This document shows, piece by piece, positions 7,901-14,882 of a DNA stretch of 64,000 nt. Below the pieces are notes generated by a model. The model worked only from the letters and a program-made list of their open reading frames with translations, was not told the origin of the DNA and made no database searches. This DNA comes from an uncultured Oscillibacter sp. (lineage in GTDB: Bacteria > Bacillota > Clostridia > Oscillospirales > Oscillospiraceae), in the NCBI GenBank assembly GCA_910577405.1, contig CAJTMG010000003.1, forward strand, positions 90,936-154,935, read 5' to 3'. A program made the position numbers and the translations under genes. Every line of letters starts with the position of its first letter. Positions within the stretch are counted from its first letter, which is position 1.

Positions 7901-8644
7901 TCAAAGCTGTTTCACGGTATAATAGACAGCCAGCGCGAAGACCACCACGCCCAGGCACCACATAGCGTAATAAGCGGCGGTCATGCTGACGATACCCAGA
8001 ATCACGCCCGCGGCAGAGAGTGCGCCCGCCAGATAGACCGGGGACAAATCGGCGTTGGCAGGGAGGATAAAGGTAATCTTCTTTTCCTTCAGGGCCCAGA
8101 TCAGACCGGCCACCAAAAGGAGGTACACCACGGCGCAGATACGGATAGGGATGCCCAACGTCAGGCTTCCCCCCAGCCGGCGGCAGAGCCAGATCGCAAT
8201 GAGGGACGCGCAGAGGATGCTGAGGGCTACGGAACACTCCCGGTCATAGAAGGCCCAGACCACGCAGAGGACCATAGCTACCGGCACCACGATGCTGAAC
8301 AGGGTGACGGCGGTAATCATATACATCCGGATCAGCACGCTGGACAAAGCCAAAAAGACGCCCAGCGCCGCCAGTGCCCAGCCAAAAACCCGTTTCACGG
8401 CGTCCTTTTTCCACAGGAAGCTCAAAGCCGCCCCCGCAATCAACACTGCCGCGCCTGCCGCCGCAAAACCTTTCAGGTATCCGTCCCAGGCCAGGGCTTC
8501 CTCCACATAGCCGTTGACATAGTAGCGCCGGACCATAAACAGGAACAGCTCTGCGATACAGCCGGTAAAAAAGAAAACGATTGCCGCGAACATGGAATGA
8601 TCCCGCTGTGCGGACCTGGACTTGCCATTCGGATTCTTTGCCAT
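7901..8644 (-). CDS. Multi-pass membrane protein, unknown function
   Basis: A 247-residue protein with about seven hydrophobic segments, for example FAAIVFFFTGCIAELFLFMV near the N-terminus and VFALAVYYTV at the end. The N-terminus is short and basic (MAKNPNGKSRSAQRDH), which argues for an integral membrane protein with a cytoplasmic N-terminus. I recognise no family or catalytic motif. GGAGG lies about ten bases upstream on the minus strand and a good promoter lies at 8716-8744, so it is a single-gene unit. It is divergent from the apbE operon. Confidence 0.75.
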   Translation of the reverse strand: MAKNPNGKSRSAQRDHSMFAAIVFFFTGCIAELFLFMVRRYYVNGYVEEALAWDGYLKGFAAAGAAVLIAGAALSFLWKKDAVKRVFGWALAALGVFLALSSVLIRMYMITAVTLFSIVVPVAMVLCVVWAFYDRECSVALSILCASLIAIWLCRRLGGSLTLGIPIRICAVVYLLLVAGLIWALKEKKITFILPANADLSPVYLAGALSAAGVILGIVSMTAAYYAMWCLGVVVFALAVYYTVKQL

Positions 8645-8715
8645 TTATCCTGACCTCCAAGGTTAATTTCTTTGAAAAATGCCGCGCAGAATCTCGCCTG
8701 CCGACACAATTTTAT

Positions 8716-8744
8716 AGTATAGCAGACTTCCATCCCTTTTGCAA
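8716..8744 (-). promoter_or_regulatory. Promoter of the 7901-8644 gene
   Basis: On the minus strand TTGCAA, 17-base spacer, TATACT. Confidence 0.65.
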
Positions 8745-8795
8745 GAGTTGTCTCGCCTTGTTTTTCATTTTTTCGCAACTTGCCCGTTTTTCCCG

Positions 8796-8824
8796 TTGAG
8801 AACCGCCCTCCTCCGTGGTATACT
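8796..8824 (+). promoter_or_regulatory. Promoter of the apbE operon
   Basis: TTGAGA, 17-base spacer, TATACT. The predicted start near 8831 leaves a 175-base untranslated leader before apbE. Confidence 0.65.
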
Positions 8825-8883
8825 GTACATAACTGTTCTGAATAAGGCGCGCTGTTTCAAGGAGGAAGCAGAAATTTATTTTC

Positions 8884-8962
8884 CGTTCCCGGCCGTCTCA
8901 ATCAGAAATGGAGGGTTCCGTCTCCCGTTCCTGTCAGAAATACTGCATTGAGAATGGGAATG
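8884..8962 (+). promoter_or_regulatory. Structured 5' leader of the apbE operon
   Basis: Nested pairing is visible. CGTTCCC (8884-8890) pairs with GGGAATG (8956-8962), TCTCAAT (8896-8902) with ATTGAGA (8947-8953), and GGAG with CTCC in the centre. The octamer TCAGAAAT occurs on both sides of the inner loop (8902-8909 and 8934-8941). A perfect palindrome GAATGCGCATTC follows at 8958-8969 and would compete with the outer stem. It does not resemble the FMN riboswitch or any leader I know. This is a candidate cis-regulatory RNA, not a proven one. Confidence 0.45.
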
Positions 8963-9005
8963 CGCATTCTGTTCCTGTAACGAAAGCAAAGCAGGTGATT
9001 TTGCA

Positions 9006-10079
9006 ATGAAACGATATTTGGCTCTTTTTTTACTGCTGGCACTCCTGACCGGCTGCGGCAGCGTATCCCCGGAGAAAGCCCATGAAAGCATCCAGGTCAT
9101 CGCCATGGACACCCCCATGCTGCTGACGGCCTACGGCGAGACAGCCACCAAAGCCGTCTATGCCGCGGAGGACGTGATCCGGGAACTGGACGCGCAGCTT
9201 TCCCGCACCAATCCCGAAAGCGACGTCTCCCGCCTGAATGCCGCCGGCGGACAGGAAATACAAGTGGGGAAGGCCTTGCAAATACTGCTGGGCATGGGGC
9301 TTGACTGCGCGGCTGCTACAGACGGGGCTTTTGACATCACCATGGCTCCCATCATATCCGCTTGGGGGTTTACAGAGGACAGCTTTCGTGTTCCGGACCC
9401 GTCGGAGCTGGAGACGCTTCTTGAGTCGATCCATGATCCCGGCATGACTCTTGTGACGGCCCGGGATTGCGTGCAGATCACGGAGGGATATTCCGTCGAC
9501 CTGGGGGGCATTGCAAAGGGCTACGCGGCGGACCGGGTGGCGGAGGTCTTCGAGGAGAACGGCGTGGAATGCGCTACAGCCCAGTTAGGCGGGAACGTGC
9601 TGGCATGGGGAAGCCGTCCGGACGGGGACCCGTGGCGGATCGGCTTGCAGGACCCCAACCGCCCTGACAACCCGGAGGGCTTCGCGGGAGTGCTGGCTCT
9701 GTCCAACGCCTTTGCGGTCACTTCCGGCGATTACCAGCGTTTCTTTGAGCAGGACGGCAAACGCTACCACCATATCATAGATCCTGCTACAGGGTATCCG
9801 GCGGACAGCGGCCTGCGTTCCGTGACGGTTGCCGCGTCGTGTGAGGACGTGGGCGGGACGTTCGATCTTCCGGGGGCCATGTGCGACGCTTTTTCCACGG
9901 CCTTGTTTGTGATGGGGGAAGAAAAGGCTCTGGCGTTCCGGGATGAATGGAATGCCGCGCCGTCCAATACCCCCTTTGACCTGATCCTGATTACCGAAGA
10001 CGGCCGGGTAGTGGTCACGGGAGACCTGGACTTCACCCTGGATGAGGAAAGCGGCTATGTCCTTGAAACCGTCTCCTGA
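9006..10079 (+). CDS. apbE: FAD:protein FMN transferase (ApbE), lipoprotein
   Basis: A 357-residue ApbE protein, which uses FAD to attach FMN covalently to a threonine of exported redox proteins. The N-terminus is a lipoprotein signal (LLALLTGCGS). The ApbE core includes AMDTPM, the flavin-binding YSVDLGGIAKGYAADRV segment, AQLGGNVLAWG, and the C-terminal HHIIDPATGYPA with the GAMCDAFSTALFVMG segment. Length is normal. It heads an operon with a NusG-domain-II protein and a Gx transporter. That combination is associated with flavinylated extracytosolic electron-transfer systems, including flavin-based extracellular electron transfer loci. The flavinylated client is not visible in this window. 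Confidence 0.95.
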   Translation: MKRYLALFLLLALLTGCGSVSPEKAHESIQVIAMDTPMLLTAYGETATKAVYAAEDVIRELDAQLSRTNPESDVSRLNAAGGQEIQVGKALQILLGMGLDCAAATDGAFDITMAPIISAWGFTEDSFRVPDPSELETLLESIHDPGMTLVTARDCVQITEGYSVDLGGIAKGYAADRVAEVFEENGVECATAQLGGNVLAWGSRPDGDPWRIGLQDPNRPDNPEGFAGVLALSNAFAVTSGDYQRFFEQDGKRYHHIIDPATGYPADSGLRSVTVAASCEDVGGTFDLPGAMCDAFSTALFVMGEEKALAFRDEWNAAPSNTPFDLILITEDGRVVVTGDLDFTLDEESGYVLETVS

Positions 10080-10458
10080 GCTCCGTCCCTCCCCCTGGGA
10101 CGCTCTGGTGATCCTTCTGATTGCTGCGCTGGCTCTGGGGACCTTGGGCCTGACCTGGCTGAACGGCGGAGCTTCCGGGCAGGTGACCGCCGTTATCTCC
10201 GTGGACGGGGAGGAAATCGACCGTGCGTCCCTGGGAACCAAAGAAACCCGCGTCTATCAGGCAGGCGGCTATACCCTGACCGTCTCCTTTTCTCCCGACG
10301 GCGTACAGGTTTTGTCCTCCGACTGCCCTACACAGGACTGTGTGCATACGGGGACCATCCGGCGGGGCGGGCAGAGCATTATCTGTCTCCCGGCGCGGTT
10401 CGTCCTGGTTCTGGAGGGCGATTCCGGACCTGATGCAGTTGACGCGGTACTGGGCTAG
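10057..10458 (+). CDS. NusG domain II-containing membrane-anchored protein
   Basis: A 133-residue protein with one N-terminal membrane segment (LVILLIAALALGTLGLTWL) and an extracytosolic NusG domain II. The latter is recognised by DCPTQDCVHTGTIRRGG followed by IICLPARFVLVLEG; the two cysteines in CPTQDC are family-typical. The ATG at 10057 is preferred over 10042 because GAGGAAA ends six bases before it. It overlaps the end of apbE by 23 bases, implying translational coupling. Proteins of this type sit beside ApbE and Gx genes in extracellular electron transfer loci (EetA-like). The exact role here is inference. Confidence 0.85.
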   Translation: MSLKPSPELRPSPWDALVILLIAALALGTLGLTWLNGGASGQVTAVISVDGEEIDRASLGTKETRVYQAGGYTLTVSFSPDGVQVLSSDCPTQDCVHTGTIRRGGQSIICLPARFVLVLEGDSGPDAVDAVLG

Positions 10459-10524
10459 CGTTCCGGGGCTGTCGGGAAATCTCGTTCTGACAGGACGGCA
10501 GATCTTTTGCAGGAGGGAAACGGG

Positions 10525-11034
10525 TTGAAAACAAGGGAGTTGACAAGATGTGCGCTTTTGACGGCAATGGCGTTGGGATTGAGCTATCTTGAGAACTTTT
10601 TCCCCCTGTCCGCCGCAATTCCTCTGCCTGGAGTCAAGCTGGGCCTGGCGAATATCGTCACTCTGTTCGCCCTCTATGCCCTGGGTCCTGGACAGGCGCT
10701 GCTGATCCTTCTGGCCCGGTGTCTTCTGGGGGCAATGTTCGCGGGGAATGCCAACGCCCTGCTGTTCTCGCTTCTGGGAGGCCTCGGCGCTCTTGTTGTG
10801 ATGGCCCTGCTGTCCCGGAGCCGGAGGCTTTCTGTATACGGCGTGTCCACAGGCGGAGCGGCGGCTCATAACTGCGGGCAGATCCTGGCGGCGATGCTGA
10901 CCCTGGGCGGAACCGGTCCCCTCTATTATCTGCCGGTTTTGCTGGGGGTATCCCTGTTTACCGGCGGCCTGACCGGATTCCTGACGGCCTGCCTGTTCCG
11001 CGCCCTGGCCCATACCCATTTGATGAAAGGATGA
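10525..11034 (+). CDS. Gx transporter family protein
   Basis: A 169-residue, five-to-six-pass membrane protein of the Gx transporter family (Pfam Hpre_diP_synt_I, often misnamed heptaprenyl diphosphate synthase component I). Signature parts are ALLTAMALGLSYLENFFPL, the GVKLGLANIVTLFALY segment and GGAAAHNCGQILAA. The start is TTG 10525, because AGGAGGG lies at 10511-10517; the longer frame from TTG 10507 would overlap the ribosome site. It resembles EetB of flavin-based electron transfer loci and RnfX-like subunits. It follows the NusG-domain-II gene in the same operon. Confidence 0.85.
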   Translation: MKTRELTRCALLTAMALGLSYLENFFPLSAAIPLPGVKLGLANIVTLFALYALGPGQALLILLARCLLGAMFAGNANALLFSLLGGLGALVVMALLSRSRRLSVYGVSTGGAAAHNCGQILAAMLTLGGTGPLYYLPVLLGVSLFTGGLTGFLTACLFRALAHTHLMKG

Positions 11035-11040
11035 ACTTTG

Positions 11041-12102
11041 ATGGACAAGAAAGACCGGAAAGATGAAATCATTCTCCAACAGCTTGAGGTCATTCAGACG
11101 CTTACAGAGCACAACCTCCGACGGATGGGAACGGACTTCTGGGGCACGCCGAAAACACCCGGACCGTCCGAAGACCCGAAGACGCCCGATACACCGAAGG
11201 CCCCCGGCACGGAACCCGCCGCGAAAACGGAATCCGCCGGGGAGACCGAAGCGCCGCCGCCGGAGAAGCTGGAGGACCTACAGGCGGAATTGGAAAGCTA
11301 TGTGGGGCTGGAATCCGTAAAGAAGGAAGTCAAGAACCTGATCAATCTGGCCACGGTCCATAAAATGCGGAAGGAAAACGGACTGCCGGTAACGGAGCTC
11401 TCCCTGCACATGGTCTTTTCCGGGAATCCAGGCACCGGCAAGACCACCATCGCCCGTCTGATGGCCCGGATCTATCACAGCCTGGGCATTCTCTCCAAGG
11501 GCCAGCTTGTGGAGGTGGACCGCAGCGGGCTTGTGGCGGGCTACGTGGGACAGACGGCCATCAAGACCAGCAAGGCGGTGGAGAAGGCTTTGGGCGGCGT
11601 GCTGTTCATCGACGAGGCCTATGCGCTGAACAGCGGTTCCGGCAACGATTTTGGTCAGGAGGCCATCGACACGCTCCTGAAGGCCATGGAAGACCATCGG
11701 AATGATTTGGTGGTGATCGCCGCGGGCTATGACGGGCTGATGGATGTGTTCATTCACTCCAACCCCGGCCTGGAATCCCGTTTCAACCGTTTTCTTCATT
11801 TTGAGGACTACAGCCCGGAGGAATTGCTGGAAATCTTCCGGATGCAGTGCAGAAAGGGCTGTTACGAGCTGGAGGAGGACGCGGCCGGGGCCTTGGAGGA
11901 GCTTCTGCGGAAGGAGAGCGCGGCAGACCCCGTGTCCTTCGGCAATGCCCGGGGCGTGCGGAATATCTTTGAACGCGTTCTGGTCGCCCAGGCCGGACGT
12001 CTTGCCGCACAGCCTGAAGTCAGCCGTGAGGACCTGACCCGCCTGACTGCCGCCGATATCAATGAACTTGGCGGGAAAGAAGAAACGGGCGAGAAAGCAT
12101 AA
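11041..12102 (+). CDS. CbxX/SpoVK-type AAA+ ATPase
   Basis: A 353-residue AAA+ protein of the CbxX/CfxQ-SpoVK group. After a Pro/Lys/Thr-rich linker (about residues 35-75) comes the ATPase: Walker A SGNPGTGKTTIARL, Walker B VLFIDEAYAL, sensor-like VVIAAGYD and the arginine finger region NPGLESRFNR. These enzymes remodel protein complexes; SpoVK acts in spore formation and CbxX activates Rubisco. No Rubisco is nearby, and the substrate is unknown. ATG 11041 lies ten bases after AAAGG. It begins six bases after the Gx gene, so it may be the last gene of the apbE operon. Confidence 0.88.
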   Translation: MDKKDRKDEIILQQLEVIQTLTEHNLRRMGTDFWGTPKTPGPSEDPKTPDTPKAPGTEPAAKTESAGETEAPPPEKLEDLQAELESYVGLESVKKEVKNLINLATVHKMRKENGLPVTELSLHMVFSGNPGTGKTTIARLMARIYHSLGILSKGQLVEVDRSGLVAGYVGQTAIKTSKAVEKALGGVLFIDEAYALNSGSGNDFGQEAIDTLLKAMEDHRNDLVVIAAGYDGLMDVFIHSNPGLESRFNRFLHFEDYSPEELLEIFRMQCRKGCYELEEDAAGALEELLRKESAADPVSFGNARGVRNIFERVLVAQAGRLAAQPEVSREDLTRLTAADINELGGKEETGEKA

Positions 12103-12110
12103 AATCACAA

Positions 12111-12158
12111 AAAATCCCCCTGAAAGCGCGCCGCTCTCAAGGGGATTTCCTTATTTTT
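12111..12158. terminator. Bidirectional terminator between convergent genes
   Basis: AAATCCCC (12112-12119) pairs with GGGGATTT (12141-12148), with T-runs on either strand. Confidence 0.75.
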
Positions 12159-13059
12159 GCAGAATATCCAATGCCTGATACTGTTCCACCCGGGCCGCCA
12201 GTTCTTCCCAGGAGAGCGCGCCGCTGACAAAGGCAAAGTCGTCCCGGACGCGCTCCAGTTCGGCCTGAATCTGCGGCACGTCCTCCAGCTTCCCGGCGCC
12301 GGTACGGACGTAGTAATCCGGAAGAAGCCCGCAGCCTGCAATGGGTTCGCCGCGCACGTATCCCTCTTCTCCCTGACTGTGGCTGGCCAGATCCCGCAGG
12401 AAGCCGTCCAGGAAGCTCTCCAGCATCAGATGCACGCCTGTCATGCCGTTGAGGTCGAACACCTGAAAGGCCGGGCCGTTGGGGACTTCAATCTCACCGC
12501 CGCCATAGAACGCGGGAGAGTCCCCCAACTCATACAGACCGCTGCAAAGATCCTGGATGCGCTGGTATTCCTCCTGGCTGATGGGACTCTTGAGCGCCCG
12601 CAGAACCGTTTCCACCGCCCAGCCCACATTGCCCAGAACCTGACAGCCCGGCAGCTTCCCAAGGCGCTCGCAAAGAACCGTCAGGCGGGCCACGGAAAGC
12701 AGATTCCAGTACAGAAGCTGTTCCGGGGCCAGGTCCTCCGCCTGTTCCTCTGCCTTCGCGGGGAATGTGTTGTACAGGGTCTCCGCTTCCTCCAGCTCTG
12801 CAAGGCGGTCCGGGCAGTCCTCCGTAATCTCCTTCCGGAACAGGCGCGGTTTCCCGGCAGCCTCATAAATCTCGTCGCTGGCGCTGTAGATCGTGTCCGC
12901 CCGGCTGAGCCAAAGGGTCGCCTTCTCCAGTTCGCCCTGCTCCATGGCCCCCTTCCCCAGGTCGTAGCAAGCCTTTGCCAGTCCTGTCCAGTCCTCTTTT
13001 TCCACCAGTTCCTTCAAATGGCCCTCTTTTTTCTCTTTCCTGCCAAACAGCCCCAACAT
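12151..13059 (-). CDS. Conserved hypothetical protein, possible helical repeats
   Basis: A 302-residue soluble protein with no family I can name. The N-terminal third (ELVEKEDWTGLAKACYDLGK, EQGELEKATLWLSRA) looks like paired tetratricopeptide-type helices. The C-terminal part has a FQVFDLNGMTGVHLMLESFL stretch and acidic loops. There is no signal peptide or membrane segment. AAAGGAG precedes the start and a clear promoter lies at 13094-13122, so it is transcribed alone, convergent with the AAA ATPase gene. Confidence 0.75.
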   Translation of the reverse strand: MLGLFGRKEKKEGHLKELVEKEDWTGLAKACYDLGKGAMEQGELEKATLWLSRADTIYSASDEIYEAAGKPRLFRKEITEDCPDRLAELEEAETLYNTFPAKAEEQAEDLAPEQLLYWNLLSVARLTVLCERLGKLPGCQVLGNVGWAVETVLRALKSPISQEEYQRIQDLCSGLYELGDSPAFYGGGEIEVPNGPAFQVFDLNGMTGVHLMLESFLDGFLRDLASHSQGEEGYVRGEPIAGCGLLPDYYVRTGAGKLEDVPQIQAELERVRDDFAFVSGALSWEELAARVEQYQALDILQK

Positions 13060-13093
13060 GGCCCTGCATCTCCTTTCGGTATTTTACCGGACG

Positions 13094-13122
13094 ATTGTAG
13101 CACATAAACTCCCCCCTGTCAA
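13094..13122 (-). promoter_or_regulatory. Promoter of the 12151-13059 gene
   Basis: On the minus strand TTGACA, 17-base spacer, TACAAT. Confidence 0.7.
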
Positions 13123-13179
13123 CGCCCTGCTCCTTCCATACGACGGCCAATCCTTCCGGCAAGTTCCCCAATCTGTCCC

Positions 13180-13208
13180 TTGCGCCGCACTGACAAATGC
13201 TGTATAAT
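13180..13208 (+). promoter_or_regulatory. Distal promoter upstream of the EAL gene
   Basis: TTGCGC, 17-base spacer, TATAAT. It would give a leader of about 270 bases before the EAL gene, or drive a separate small transcript between 13215 and 13342. Confidence 0.5.
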
Positions 13209-13342
13209 CAATGTAATAAATCGGAAATAAAAGGGCCGCTGTCTGTATCGTTATCTGGGCGGGCAATTCAAAACCGGACGGCCGTCAGCTCGAAAGACAA
13301 AGGTGATTTCCTTATGGTCGCCTTACAGCCGGGGCATAGAAA

Positions 13343-13371
13343 TTGACTTTTCCGCAGCGGCGTATTATAAT
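13343..13371 (+). promoter_or_regulatory. Proximal promoter of the EAL gene
   Basis: TTGACT, 17-base spacer, perfect TATAAT. Transcription would start near 13378, which rules out the longer reading frame that begins inside the -35 box. Confidence 0.75.
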
Positions 13372-13483
13372 ACAGATATGGTGCATAAATCAGAAACTAC
13401 AGAGCGCCGCCGGACCCTTGACAGAACAGCCGGCGGACACCTTCGTTCGTTGCACAGACAGACAGATGATGGAGGAAGAAGGC

Positions 13484-14779
13484 GTGAAGGAAAATATTTC
13501 GGCGTCGTTTGATGCCATGACAAAGCTGAAGGACCGGCTGACCTTTGCCCGGGACGTCAATCGCTGCCGGGAGAAGGGTTTGCAGGCCCATATCGTCCTG
13601 ATACAGCCCAGCCAGCTTCTTTTGGTGAACCGGACCTACGGCGTTCCCGTCGGCGACGCGCTGATCCGGAGCATCGCGGATTACCTGAGGGGGCTGGATG
13701 AAAACTACCAGGCGTACCGGATAGCCAATTCCCGTTTCATGATGATCGGCCCGGCGTGTACCCAGGAAGAGGCGGAGGCGTTCGCGTGCAGGATACAGAA
13801 GCGTTTCGAGGAAAGCTGGTATGTTTCGGCCAAGGAGAAGACTTGCAGCATCGCGGCAAAAGCCTATCTGGTGCATCTGCTGCTCTCGCCGGAGGACTCC
13901 GGAGAAGACAGGCTGATTGATAAGATGAACTATGCAGTCTCCCTGCTCTCCGGCAAAGGCAGCGCGGGGATGCTCTTCTTTGACAGCACGCTTCAGCAGG
14001 CCATGGAGCATCAGGAGTACGTGCTGGAAGAGCTGCGGTACGCCATCGAGCATAAGACCTTTCAGATGTATTACCAGCCGATTTACAACTGCCGGGAGAA
14101 ACGCTTCACCTCCGCGGAATCCCTGATCCGGCTCTTTGGCAGGGACGGCGCGTTTATCTCCCCCGGCGAGTTTATCCCTATGGCGGAGGACAACGGCCTG
14201 ATTGACGATATCAGCTGGATTGTGCTGGAAAAGGTCTGCGGCTTTCTGGGCGCACACCCGGACCTCCCACTGCGGACGACTTCGGTCAATCTGACGGGAC
14301 AGCAGATTCTGGACCCTGCGTTTATTGCGCGGATAGAGGGCCTGCTGGACACCTACAAGCTGGATGGGAACCGTCTGAGGATCGAGATTACCGAGCGGAC
14401 CGTCACGGAGGACTTCCCGGAGGTCAAGCGGATTATGGAGCATCTGGAACAGCGGGGCATCCGGTTCTATCTGGACGACTTCGGCACCGGATACTCCAAT
14501 CTGTCCAGTATGCTCTCTCTGCCCTTCGAGGTCATCAAGTTCGACCAATCCCTGATCCGCGTCATGGACAGCACCCCCCAGGGACAGAAGACCATAGGAC
14601 TGCTGGCGGAGATTATGCACGAGCATCGTTACGTCATTGTGGCCGAGGGCATTGAAACGGAGGTTCAGGCTTTATTGGCCCGCGAAAAGGAGCTGGACCG
14701 CATTCAGGGCTATTTCTACGCCAAGCCCCTGCCGGAAGACGCGCTGCTGGCCTTTTTGCAGAACCGGGACCATTCCTGA
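13484..14779 (+). CDS. EAL-domain c-di-GMP phosphodiesterase with degenerate GGDEF
   Basis: A 431-residue protein predicted to hydrolyse cyclic di-GMP. The N-terminal half has the GGDEF fold (KLKDRLTFARDVNRC through the DALIRSIADYL helix), but the GGDEF signature is replaced by ANSRF, so it is probably a regulatory domain. The C-terminal EAL domain keeps its catalytic set: AESLIRLF in place of EALLR, SVNLTGQQI, IEITERT, the DDFGTGYSN metal motif, the lysine in VIKFDQSLI and the glutamate in AEGIETE. The start is GTG 13484, 7-8 bases after GGAGGA; a promoter at 13343-13371 excludes earlier starts. There are no membrane segments, so it is cytoplasmic. It may control attachment or motility. Confidence 0.92.
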   Translation: MKENISASFDAMTKLKDRLTFARDVNRCREKGLQAHIVLIQPSQLLLVNRTYGVPVGDALIRSIADYLRGLDENYQAYRIANSRFMMIGPACTQEEAEAFACRIQKRFEESWYVSAKEKTCSIAAKAYLVHLLLSPEDSGEDRLIDKMNYAVSLLSGKGSAGMLFFDSTLQQAMEHQEYVLEELRYAIEHKTFQMYYQPIYNCREKRFTSAESLIRLFGRDGAFISPGEFIPMAEDNGLIDDISWIVLEKVCGFLGAHPDLPLRTTSVNLTGQQILDPAFIARIEGLLDTYKLDGNRLRIEITERTVTEDFPEVKRIMEHLEQRGIRFYLDDFGTGYSNLSSMLSLPFEVIKFDQSLIRVMDSTPQGQKTIGLLAEIMHEHRYVIVAEGIETEVQALLAREKELDRIQGYFYAKPLPEDALLAFLQNRDHS

Positions 14780-14798
14780 AAAATTTACACTTTCTCCC

Positions 14799-14829
14799 TT
14801 GACTTTCCACCGGCTGGAAGGTGTAGGCT
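14799..14829 (+). promoter_or_regulatory. MerR-type promoter with dyad operator
   Basis: TTGACT and TAGGCT are separated by 19 bases rather than 17. The spacer is filled by a dyad of ACTTTCCA against TGGAAGGT (centre near 14812; one mismatch besides the centre). An over-long spacer occupied by a palindrome is the hallmark of promoters activated by MerR-family proteins. No merR gene is in the window. Confidence 0.65.
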
Positions 14830-14882
14830 GGGAGCATCACAATGGCGTCCGGAGACAGTTTCGGACGGGAAAGGATCTACAT

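Noticed and set aside
8831..9005. FMN riboswitch in the apbE leader
   Set aside because: The conserved RFN core sequences are not present; only generic nested pairing is seen.
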